Source of the DNA: Granulicatella balaenopterae
Lineage (GTDB): Bacteria > Bacillota > Bacilli > Lactobacillales > Aerococcaceae
NCBI RefSeq assembly: GCF_900111135.1
Contig: NZ_FOGF01000028.1
Span: 1-32,203 of the forward strand
Direction: 5' to 3'
Length of the DNA stretch: 32,203 nt
Part shown: one piece after another, positions 1-6,824 of the stretch
Layout: the number at the start of each line of letters is the position of its first letter
Position numbering within the stretch: position 1 is the stretch's first letter
The notes under the pieces: model-generated
The model's database searches: none
Told to the model about the DNA's origin: nothing
What the model saw: only the letters and a program-made list of their open reading frames with translations
Made by a program: the position numbers and the translations under genes

Positions 1-93
1 AACTATTTGTGCATCCAATTGGCTTAACGTAACTAATCCCGTTGTTAGCATCACTGTACTACCAATTGTCAACAATTTTCTTTTGTAACTCAT
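1..93 (-). CDS. N-terminus of an exported protein, cut by the window edge
   Basis: Reading leftwards from an ATG at 93, 31 codons are open to the window edge. The peptide begins MSYKRKLLTIGSTVMLTTG and continues LVTLSQLDAQIV: a basic n-region, a hydrophobic core and a possible LDA cleavage site, so a Sec signal peptide is likely. A perfect AAGGAGG lies ten bases before the ATG, which fixes the start. It follows the CAP-domain repeat gene on the same strand after a gap of about 135 bp. The mature part is outside the window, so no function can be assigned. Confidence 0.7.
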   Translation of the reverse strand, partial: MSYKRKLLTIGSTVMLTTGLVTLSQLDAQIV

Positions 94-130
94 TAATATT
101 TTTCCTCCTTGACTATCTATGTTGCTACTT

Positions 131-139
131 ATTCTAACA
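131..139 (-). promoter_or_regulatory. Candidate extended -10 promoter of the left-edge secreted gene
   Basis: On the minus strand the sequence reads TGTTAGAAT, an extended -10 (TGn plus TAGAAT), about 38 bases before the ATG at 93. No good -35 hexamer is seen. An imperfect inverted repeat (GATTATCTACTAT against ATAGTGATAATC) spans roughly 172-226 between the two genes, without a T-tract. Confidence 0.4.
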
Positions 140-228
140 CAAATCTATAAGAAATACCGCCAAATACATTTAGATTATCACTATATAAACCATTTTTTCA
201 TCTTTCACATTTTAATAGTAGATAATCA

Positions 229-2016
229 TTATTTCCAATAACCATTTACTCCGATATAATATCCTTTTACATATTCATTATGATCGTACGTACCATCTGA
301 TGTCATGTAATACCATCCTTTGCCGTCATGAATCCATTCGTTTTGCGCCATTTCTCCCCATTGTTTTAGATAGTATGAGCCTTTCCACGTATTACGAGCG
401 TATGTACCGTCTGACGTCATATAATACCATCCTTTGCCGTCATGAATCCATTCGTTCTTAGCCATTTCGCCCCATTGTTTTAGAAAGTATGAGCCTTTCC
501 ACGTATTACGAGCATATGAGCCGTCTTCTTTAATAAAGAACCAATTATTGTAGTCTTTATCCCATATCCATTCGTTTTGCGCCATATACCCCCATTGTTT
601 TAAGTAGTAAGCACCAACCCATTTTTTTTGAACGTAAGTACCATCTGGATTGAAGTAGTGCCAGCCTGTTGTAGGACTTTTTGCCCAACCATCTTTTGCC
701 ATTTCTCCCCATTTTGTTAGGTAGTATGAACCCTTCCAAGTATCATGTGCATAGGTGCCATCTTCATTGATATAGAACCAATTTTCGTAGTCTTTATCGT
801 AAATCCATTGATTTTTAGCCATTTGACCATTGTCTTTTAAATAGTACGAACCCTTCCAAGCGTTCTTTACGAGTATTCCATCTTTATCAAAATAATAAGT
901 ATCTGAATCGATTTGACCCCATCCGATTATCATCGCACCTGTATGATCAAACCCACGATAAACATTATCAACCTTCTCAATTCGATTAGTGATAAGGTAT
1001 CCATCATTTGAGGCATAATATAACTGACCATCTTTTTCACCCCAAACATTTTTAACAATGTCACCTTTTATATCATGCATCACATATTTATCGCCTATTT
1101 TAGTCATATGTGCTCCATAATATTTTTTTAATAAATCTTGATATTCTTTTTTTAAGCGAGCTGTTTTTTCTTGCGCAGCTATCAATACATCTTTTGAATT
1201 TTCTAATTCTTGATACCAATTAGTAAATAATGTTTCGTATTCATCAACGCTATACACTTTTTCATGAGTAAAATTGATGAAATCTTGCACTTCACATCCT
1301 TTTTTACTACAAATTGCATATCCGGTAATTTTGTAGTCCTCATCAACTACATTAAAATAATGTCCTGTCTGACCATTTGCATCTACTAGTTTTTTCTTAC
1401 CTGGATATTTTTCAAAAAATGCATTCATTTCAGGTGTAAATTCCTTACCTTCATTTAAAAAATAGTTCGCTTTTTCTTCCCAATACCATCCATCAAAAGG
1501 ATCATAATATCCCCATGCTAAAATTTCAGCAACTGGAAATTGACCAGCATGTCCAATAATATTAGCTGAATAATCGGCATCAGCCATTGCCATTGCCATC
1601 ATTTTACTAGTCACTTTTAATTCAGCATTATCATGTCCTTTTAATTCATAGCTTGTTCTTAGAAAATTCGCCATGTGCATACGTTTAAATGATTTTAAGA
1701 TATTTTCTGTTGATGTGGCCCAACCTTTCACACCACGTTGAATGCGATCATGGTATTTACATTCTGTTAATATTTCTAAACATTCTTTACCTTCATCTCC
1801 CAAATCAGCAAAGAAAGCAAAAGCCCCATCATTTAATTTTTCTTTGGCTGTTGCATCTTTTTCTTTGGCGATTTTTAGATTTTCTTCTGCTTGAATAAGA
1901 TTCTTCTCCGCCTTAATGACATCTTGTTCACTAGGAGTGGTATTCGCTAATACAGACACACTTGGAAATGCTACTAATGATAACGCTACAACACTTGACA
2001 ACACTCTTTTTTTCAT
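229..2016 (-). CDS. Secreted CAP-domain protein with C-terminal aromatic wall-binding-type repeats
   Basis: This 595-residue exported protein starts with a signal peptide (residues 1-24, VLA before N25). A short Lys/Glu-rich coiled coil follows (about 28-62). Residues about 110-275 resemble the CAP/SCP family: H156 in IIGHAG, E164 in AEILAWGYYDPFDGW and H219 in GHYFN fit the conserved His/Glu positions. A Lys-rich linker (about 275-300) leads to aromatic repeats from about 325 to the end. Their pattern is W-x-GSYYL-x(3)-GxMA-x-N-x-W then a W-Y/F pair and DGTY, as in choline-binding/glucan-binding (CW_binding) modules. The last units are exactly 38 residues. ATG 2016 has AAGGAGG before it. There is no LPXTG anchor, so attachment is probably non-covalent through the repeats. 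The ligand and the CAP activity are not known. Confidence 0.8.
   Translation of the reverse strand: MKKRVLSSVVALSLVAFPSVSVLANTTPSEQDVIKAEKNLIQAEENLKIAKEKDATAKEKLNDGAFAFFADLGDEGKECLEILTECKYHDRIQRGVKGWATSTENILKSFKRMHMANFLRTSYELKGHDNAELKVTSKMMAMAMADADYSANIIGHAGQFPVAEILAWGYYDPFDGWYWEEKANYFLNEGKEFTPEMNAFFEKYPGKKKLVDANGQTGHYFNVVDEDYKITGYAICSKKGCEVQDFINFTHEKVYSVDEYETLFTNWYQELENSKDVLIAAQEKTARLKKEYQDLLKKYYGAHMTKIGDKYVMHDIKGDIVKNVWGEKDGQLYYASNDGYLITNRIEKVDNVYRGFDHTGAMIIGWGQIDSDTYYFDKDGILVKNAWKGSYYLKDNGQMAKNQWIYDKDYENWFYINEDGTYAHDTWKGSYYLTKWGEMAKDGWAKSPTTGWHYFNPDGTYVQKKWVGAYYLKQWGYMAQNEWIWDKDYNNWFFIKEDGSYARNTWKGSYFLKQWGEMAKNEWIHDGKGWYYMTSDGTYARNTWKGSYYLKQWGEMAQNEWIHDGKGWYYMTSDGTYDHNEYVKGYYIGVNGYWK
236..880 (-). 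repeat. Tandem 114-bp coding repeats (38-residue wall-binding-type modules)
   Basis: The 3' end of the CAP-protein gene contains about five and a half tandem modules. The two copies that start at 326 and 440 are nearly identical in DNA and exactly 114 bp apart. Modules further upstream in the gene (39-41 residues) have diverged, and some have WxKDYxNWF in place of GKGWYY. The homogeneous copies at the 3' end suggest recent duplication or gene conversion. Confidence 0.85.
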
Positions 2017-2522
2017 GGTACTTCCTCCTTATAATATTTTTGTTGATAATTAAATAAGATTAATTACCACACTATTTAAGACTATTTTGATATAGCGTTC
2101 TTATCACAAACGTAATAAAACACTATACCTACTATATCTATGTTACCTTACCTATAACTATTATGCAATTTAATTACAAATTATATTCACTAATCAATAA
2201 AAACTGATATTTATTACTTTTTAATGATAAAACAAGTTAATAAATAACTTTCTTATTGTTTTTATCTCAAATTTAATAACTTTATTATGTCAGTTTATTT
2301 TTTATAACTAATCCCTAGTCAGTATTATGATTACTAGTTTGTAAAACCAGTTATTATAACCATATTCAACTAATACTTGCACTATCATTAATATCACGTT
2401 ATAACGGTTGAATCCTTGATTTCTAGCACTCTTTGACCTTTCATTTATCATTTTGAAAGAACTACTATCTATATATACACTTAATGTTTAGAAATAAAAA
2501 ACAACTAGCCAAAACTAGCTGC
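2017..2522. other. AT-rich intergenic region without a gene
   Basis: About 500 bp, very AT-rich, with no credible ORF. It must hold the promoter of the CAP-protein gene, but no convincing -35/-10 pair was found. A loose nested inverted repeat lies around 2308-2365 (ATAACT with AGTTAT, and CTAGT with ACTAG inside it). The last 30 bases hold a terminator for minus-strand transcription. Confidence 0.6.
2491..2522 (-). terminator. Intrinsic terminator left of the IS, originally that of the LssY_C gene
   Basis: Read on the minus strand: CAGCTAG, loop TTTTGG, CTAGTTG (one G-T wobble), then TTTTTTATTT. The foot of the hairpin touches the IS border. Removing the IS and one target-site copy places this hairpin about 14 bp after the stop codon of the LssY_C gene, so it was very probably that gene's terminator. 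Confidence 0.75.
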
Positions 2523-2562
2523 TGTGGTGACCCCCTAAAGTTGGACTTGTAGCGAAGAGGTT

Positions 2563-3393
2563 TTATGCCTCTTCGCTTATTTTAGTACAATTAGATTTAG
2601 CGAGCCTATATTCCGTTGGACTCATCCAATCTAATTTTTCTTTAATCCTGTCTTCATTGTAATATTTAATAAATTCATTTATTTCACTTTCTAATTCTTC
2701 ATAACTATAAAATTTTCGACCATAATATATTTCTTGTTTTAATATTCCGAAAAAGTTTTCCATTACAGAATTGTCATGGCAATTTCCTTTACGGGACATA
2801 CTTTGAAATATTTTATGTTTTTTTAATGTGTCTACATAGGCATGCATCTGATATCCCCATCCTTGATCAGAATGGAATGTACGACGATAAGGACAATCAT
2901 TTGTTTTCTCGATGGCTTCATTTAAGCCTGACATAATATTTTGGGCAGTAGGCGATGGTGCAATTCTGTAGCTAATAATCTCTCTGTTGAATAAATCCAT
3001 AAACGGATCTAAATAAAGTTTTTTAACAGTCTCATTTCCTTTAGAATCATGTTTATAATATTTAAATTCAGAAGTATCGGTAGTTATCTTTTGATGAGGG
3101 ATACAAGTATCAAATCTACGATGCACGCGGTTCGATGCAGTTCTACCCACATTGCCTTTATATGAGTAATATTTTCTGCTTTTACGGCCATATGAAGTGA
3201 CTTGAAGGCCTAACTTCTTAATAATACGTTGAACACGTTTATGGTTTACTCGTTGACCTAATCTTTTTAAATAACCACAAATTCTTCTATAACCCCAATT
3301 TTTATGCTGTTTACGAATGTCAATAATTTGTGCTTCTAATGCAGCATTTGGATCTTCAACTTCAGGAGACTTGAATTTATTTTGCCAATACAT
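2563..3393 (-). CDS. IS3-family transposase OrfB (DDE integrase catalytic part)
   Basis: This 276-residue stretch has an HTH_21-like start (IIDIRKQHKNWGYRRICGYL) and an rve integrase core. The DDE residues are visible: TTDTSEF, FHSDQGWGYQ, and the Glu in NSVMENFFGILKQE. It ends with the family's typical YYNEDRIKEKLDWMSPTEYR. The frame has no good start: it is open upstream to 3543 (codons reading KETELRKRC and FQAKIVHSLCKSFQLKDILV), and ATG 3393 is internal to the conserved part. Translation is therefore expected as an OrfA-OrfB fusion made by a -1 frameshift. The catalytic part looks intact. Confidence 0.9.
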   Translation of the reverse strand: MYWQNKFKSPEVEDPNAALEAQIIDIRKQHKNWGYRRICGYLKRLGQRVNHKRVQRIIKKLGLQVTSYGRKSRKYYSYKGNVGRTASNRVHRRFDTCIPHQKITTDTSEFKYYKHDSKGNETVKKLYLDPFMDLFNREIISYRIAPSPTAQNIMSGLNEAIEKTNDCPYRRTFHSDQGWGYQMHAYVDTLKKHKIFQSMSRKGNCHDNSVMENFFGILKQEIYYGRKFYSYEELESEINEFIKYYNEDRIKEKLDWMSPTEYRLAKSNCTKISEEA

Positions 3394-3464
3394 ATATGTT
3401 GATTTACTTATCGGAACGACAACTAATATATCTTTTAATTGAAATGATTTACAGAGACTGTGTA

Positions 3465-3978
3465 CTATTTTCGCTTGGAATTCATTTTCATTTTTGCATC
3501 GCTTTCTAAGTTCAGTCTCCTTATTTCCTTTAAATAGGCATTTTCAATCCTTAAAAATTCATTTTCTTCTTCTAATTGTTTAATAGACTTATCAGTATCT
3601 ATATTAGATTTATTTTTATCCATAGCAGGTTGCTCTCCCTTTTTTCAGAGCTGCACAACCTCCTGTATGGAATTCATTTATCCAACGACATAGCATAGAA
3701 ACATTCGTTATACCTATCGCTTTACAGACATCTGTTTGTGATAACTCTGTTGTTAGATATAATTCTACCGCATTTAGCTTAAATTCGTAAGTATAAATTT
3801 TCTTACTTTCACGTCGAAGCAACGCATCTTTCCCGAAAGTATTGTAATTATGGACCCAACTTTTGATTACACTGCTGTTTGGTATGTTATATTTTCTGGA
3901 TAACTGATTGTAACTTATGTTTGTTGATAAATACTCAATAACTAATTTTCTTTTAAATTTATAGCTATATTTAGCCAT
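3465..3978 (-). pseudogene. IS150-group transposase OrfA, broken by a one-base frameshift
   Basis: Starting at ATG 3978 (MAKYSYKFKRKLVIEYL), two helix-turn-helix domains are readable: YNQLSRKYNIPNSSVIKSWV and LSQTDVCKAIGITNVSMLCRW. The frame stops at 3616. The missing C-terminal part lies in another frame just downstream: EQPAMDKNKSNIDTDKSIKQ and then a leucine zipper LEEENEFLRIENAYLKEI, ending at a TAG at 3465. Removing one base from the A6G3 run (T6/C3 on the plus strand, 3637-3645) joins the two parts into a 170-residue protein, the usual OrfA length. An upstream in-frame TTG (3993) lies inside a hairpin and is an unlikely start. A sequencing error in the homopolymer is possible. Confidence 0.8.
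3528..3534 (-). promoter_or_regulatory. Candidate -1 ribosomal frameshift site between OrfA and OrfB
   Basis: In the restored OrfA frame the codons TAT TTA AAG form the heptamer T TTA AAG. It lies at the point where the OrfB frame (-1) has just opened after its stop at 3544-3546. IS3-family elements usually make the transposase by -1 slippage at such heptamers. A_AAA_AAG is the commonest, so this one is plausible but not proven. Confidence 0.4.
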
Positions 3979-3989
3979 AAAAAATACCC

Positions 3990-4023
3990 CCAAAAAGTTA
4001 GATTTGTAAGTCTAACTTTTTGG
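3990..4023. repeat. Perfect 13-bp inverted repeat at the IS end, before orfA
   Basis: CCAAAAAGTTAGA (3990-4002) pairs perfectly with TCTAACTTTTTGG (4011-4023) around an 8-base loop. One arm overlaps the terminal inverted repeat. The other arm runs into the GGGGG that serves as the Shine-Dalgarno of orfA (ATG 3978). An RNA entering from outside would fold and mask that site. Confidence 0.75.
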
Positions 4024-4051
4024 AGGCGGTACATGCTTACTCTTTAAAATG

Positions 4052-5371
4052 TTATTCACCTCGACGATGCACATGATACACCCATTGTCTAATATCTGGC
4101 GATGATAAAATAACCACTACCATAACCGAAAAACCAATCGAAAATAAATCGAATAATCCTAATTCCAAATTCACTACACTTGTTACTAATTCAAAACTAC
4201 ACGAGATAGATGCCATTACTAAAAATATTAGTCTACTCCATTTATACTTCTTAACTGTCAAGCTATATAAAACCAAATTAACTAAAGTCCCAAATAAATA
4301 TGATAAACCAATCATTAAATCTGTTTGATAGTCAGGAGTGTTTGTCATTACTAACAATAATAACACTAAAATAATCATTACCATTTTTATAACACTAAAT
4401 AGACCAATATACAATAAGGATTTAGGGGGTAATTCTTGATTCAAAGTTTTGTTATTTTTAGAAATTTTTAAATCATCAACTTGTTCTAAATTAATATCTC
4501 TAGCTTTAGCACGTTGACTTACTCCTAAGAGGTTAATGATTGGCATATGACCATCTGTTTTAATTGGGTCGCCTCCACCATTTTCATCTTGATAAGGTAT
4601 GGTAAATTCTTGAATCACATCAACTGAAATGTTGGAGTCCATATACAATAGTGACTCAATAATATAATCACGCTCTTTATCTACTTCTTGATCAATTTTA
4701 TGGGTCACTTGTAAAGTTGTCGATGCTAAACCTACACCACAATCAAATGTTCCCGCTGCTAAATAATCAACTTTCTTCCCTCCTGGTAAATGCCATCCCT
4801 TAGGAACTTGCCAAAATCTGACATGGTGACGTCTAGTAGCACTACCATCTACTTCCATTTGATAAGCAAAATCTTGCGGACGGTCAAATAAATATAAATT
4901 AGATACCGGAGCTGCTGGATAAGAAGTATGTTTTAAGGTTGATAAGACAATTCCAAGTGAGGAACGGATTGTAATTGGATCTGCTTTTGTCCATCCTGCT
5001 TGACGCATTGCTGCATGAATATCATCCTCTTTAGCAACAATACTAATATTTACCGGATCCCCCAAGACACCATTACCAGTTTTGGTACGCGATAAAAAAT
5101 AGTCTGGCAAATATATCATCGTTAGAAAACTATGAAGTCTTGGTAAAGTAATATACGTTAACATGCACCAAAACAAAAAGAAAAAAACTAAACTTTCCCC
5201 CTTCATTTTAAACGAAGCAATCAACAATAATACTGTATAGATAAATGCTAAAATGAATCCATAAACTGTAAATAATCGATCAATTAATAAATAGATACGC
5301 GGCTTTCTTTTTTTAGTTTTTTTAACATAATGATATGTTGGTTTTTGTTTTGGAATTGAGTATTCTTTCAT
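4052..5371 (-). CDS. Membrane protein with LssY C-terminal (LssY_C) domain
   Basis: The protein has 439 residues from ATG 5371, which is preceded by AAGGAGGACAATTT. An upstream in-frame ATG at 5422 lacks such a site. Two membrane helices come first (about 28-80). A soluble LssY_C-like domain follows (about 100-300), with GDPVNISIVAKEDDIHAAMRQ then AGW, TSYPAAPVSNLYLFDRPQDF and RRHHVRFWQ. Four hydrophobic segments fill the C-terminus. LssY_C takes its name from a Legionella secretion locus, but its biochemical role is not established. The gene lies 61 bp downstream of a Cof-type phosphatase gene and probably shares its transcript. An IS now separates it from its terminator. Confidence 0.75.
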   Translation of the reverse strand: MKEYSIPKQKPTYHYVKKTKKRKPRIYLLIDRLFTVYGFILAFIYTVLLLIASFKMKGESLVFFFLFWCMLTYITLPRLHSFLTMIYLPDYFLSRTKTGNGVLGDPVNISIVAKEDDIHAAMRQAGWTKADPITIRSSLGIVLSTLKHTSYPAAPVSNLYLFDRPQDFAYQMEVDGSATRRHHVRFWQVPKGWHLPGGKKVDYLAAGTFDCGVGLASTTLQVTHKIDQEVDKERDYIIESLLYMDSNISVDVIQEFTIPYQDENGGGDPIKTDGHMPIINLLGVSQRAKARDINLEQVDDLKISKNNKTLNQELPPKSLLYIGLFSVIKMVMIILVLLLLVMTNTPDYQTDLMIGLSYLFGTLVNLVLYSLTVKKYKWSRLIFLVMASISCSFELVTSVVNLELGLFDLFSIGFSVMVVVILSSPDIRQWVYHVHRRGE

Positions 5372-5432
5372 AAATTGTCCTCCTTGTTCAAAAAAGCCAT
5401 GATACAATCTTACTTGCATCATAGCACTTATC

Positions 5433-6251
5433 TTACATTTTATTCAATTGGAAGTAATTTTGTAAATAGATTGCTAAGCCATCATCATGATTTGTAAATT
5501 CAGTAATGTCATTAGCAATTGCTTTTAATTCTGGAATAGCATTATTCATTGCTACCCCATGTCCTGCATATTCAATCATCTCTTTATCATTATCTTCATC
5601 CCCAAAAGCTAGGATATCTTTACGGTCAATCCCGTAAATTCCCGCAACATGCGAGACACCTTTTGCTTTATGAACACCGGTACGCACAACTTCAAGACAT
5701 GGTAAAATACCACCCCAAGTACGGACATCGATATCACCTGGATAATTACTTAATAATTTCTCTTTAATGAATTCTTGCTTTTCGGTTTCAGCAAATAGTG
5801 TAATAGCTGTTGTTTGTTCTTCTAATTTCTCCACTGATTCAAATAAAATCGGTGGTGTTTTGGGTGAAAAATATGGTGATGGCGGAAATTCTAATTGCGT
5901 TGCATATAGACAGTTCTTCCCTTCAATTGTCATCATATTCGCTGTTGTTTGCGGGAATAATTCAACAATGCCAGAAACAATATCCTTTGATAAGGTCTCA
6001 TTATATGCACCATTCCAGGAATCGTCTCCCGGAATATGACATAAAGCTCCATTAAAGTTCACTAATGGTCCGTGCATATTTAATTGTTTATAAATTTCTT
6101 TTGAATTACGATATGGACGTCCGGTCACAATCACCACTTTATGTCCTAATTGTTCCACTTGTTGTAAAACCGTGATTGTCTTTGGTGTTAGTGCTGAATC
6201 ATTATTTAATGTTGTGCCATCTAAATCGATAGCAATTAATTTTTGTTGCAT
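5433..6251 (-). CDS. Cof-type HAD-IIB family phosphatase
   Basis: This 272-residue soluble HAD hydrolase of the Cof/YidA type removes phosphate from sugar phosphates or similar metabolites. Motif I is DLDGTTLN (nucleophile D9, acid/base D11) and motif II is the Thr of VVIVTGRP. Motif IV is FGDEDNDKEMIEYAGHGVAM, and the HAD-IIB cap lies between motifs II and III. Length is normal for the family. ATG 6251 is preceded by AAAGGAG. The gene is divergent from the Fe-S factor gene at 6410 and leads the LssY_C gene. The substrate cannot be told from sequence. Confidence 0.88.
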   Translation of the reverse strand: MQQKLIAIDLDGTTLNNDSALTPKTITVLQQVEQLGHKVVIVTGRPYRNSKEIYKQLNMHGPLVNFNGALCHIPGDDSWNGAYNETLSKDIVSGIVELFPQTTANMMTIEGKNCLYATQLEFPPSPYFSPKTPPILFESVEKLEEQTTAITLFAETEKQEFIKEKLLSNYPGDIDVRTWGGILPCLEVVRTGVHKAKGVSHVAGIYGIDRKDILAFGDEDNDKEMIEYAGHGVAMNNAIPELKAIANDITEFTNHDDGLAIYLQNYFQLNKM

Positions 6252-6293
6252 AAAACTTTCTCCTTTATTTAAAAACTATTGCGTCTTTCTTGT

Positions 6294-6299
6294 ATTATA
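6294..6299 (-). promoter_or_regulatory. Candidate -10 box for the Cof phosphatase-LssY_C transcript
   Basis: A perfect TATAAT on the minus strand, about 40 bases before ATG 6251. No good -35 is found at 17 bases; TTGTAA stands only 12 bases upstream. Confidence 0.4.
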
Positions 6300-6409
6300 T
6301 ACGTGATTCACTTACAATAAAAATGTATGATATAGAGAGTGTAACATATTTTCATGATAATATGAAGAAAACTCACTAGTCTGACAGATTTAGATAAAGG
6401 AGAGTTATT

Positions 6410-6766
6410 ATGTCTGATATTAATATACCTATCAATGAAGTTAATTCATCCATTGAAGTAGCCGAGGAATTAAAAACTCGTATTATCGACCAATTAGAAT
6501 ACGTAATTGACCCTGAATTAGGGATTGATATTGTTAATTTAGGGTTAGTTTATGGTATTGAATTAAATGATGAAGGTCATTGCCTAATCAATTTAACATT
6601 AACAACAATGGGATGCCCTTTAGCTGACTTAATTACCGATGAAATTCATGATGTTTTAAAATCTATTGATGAAATTAAAACAACTGAAGTACAATTAGTA
6701 TGGTATCCAGCGTGGACAACTGATCGCATGACTCGTTATGCACGTATCGCATTAGGTATCCGTTAA
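6410..6766 (+). CDS. MIP18/DUF59-family Fe-S cluster assembly factor (SufT/YitW-like)
   Basis: A 118-residue protein made almost entirely of the DUF59 domain. It shows YVIDPELGIDIVNLGLVYGI, the conserved Cys in LTTMGCPLADLI (C69) and the C-terminal VWYPAWTTDRMTRYARIALG. Proteins of this family (SufT, YitW, PaaD-like) help mature iron-sulfur proteins in the cytosol. AAAGGAGAG precedes the ATG. It is a single-gene unit, divergent from the Cof gene and closed by a terminator, and there are no suf genes nearby. Confidence 0.9.
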   Translation: MSDINIPINEVNSSIEVAEELKTRIIDQLEYVIDPELGIDIVNLGLVYGIELNDEGHCLINLTLTTMGCPLADLITDEIHDVLKSIDEIKTTEVQLVWYPAWTTDRMTRYARIALGIR

Positions 6767-6775
6767 ACAACAAAT

Positions 6776-6824
6776 TAAAAACTAGCTACTACTGAACTTA
6801 ATCAGTTATAGCTAGTCTTTTTTA
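6776..6824. terminator. Bidirectional terminator between the Fe-S factor and MATE genes
   Basis: ACTAGCTA (6781-6788) pairs with TAGCTAGT (6809-6816), with an inner CTGA/TCAG stem. T-rich tracts follow on both strands: CTTTTTTA on plus and AGTTTTTAATTTG on minus. It sits between two convergent genes, so it can end both transcripts. The T-tract touches the stop codon of the MATE gene. Confidence 0.85.

Larger units (their letters stand above)
2523..4033 (-). mobile_element. IS3-family (IS150-group) insertion sequence, 1511 bp, with TGC target duplication
   Basis: Both ends begin TGT and share an imperfect inverted repeat: TGTGGTGACCCCCTAAAGTT inward from 2523 and TGTACCGCCTCCAAAAAGTT inward from 4033. 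These resemble the ends of IS150-group elements. The element is flanked by TGC on both sides (2520-2522 and 4034-4036), a 3-bp target duplication usual for IS3-family insertion. Inside are overlapping orfA and orfB on the minus strand with orfB in the -1 frame. OrfB is intact. OrfA has a one-base frameshift, so autonomous transposition is doubtful. Family assignment rests on the transposase sequences and element structure. Confidence 0.9.

Noticed and set aside
557-739. Minus-strand 60-codon ORF inside the CAP-repeat gene
   Set aside because: It is a different frame of the repeat region with no RBS; the 595-residue frame has signal peptide and repeats.
236-880. CRISPR array
   Set aside because: The tandem 114-bp repeats are coding modules in frame with the CAP protein, without spacers.
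5549-6055. Plus-strand ORFs opposite the Cof phosphatase gene
   Set aside because: They overlap each other and the well-conserved HAD gene, with no RBS.
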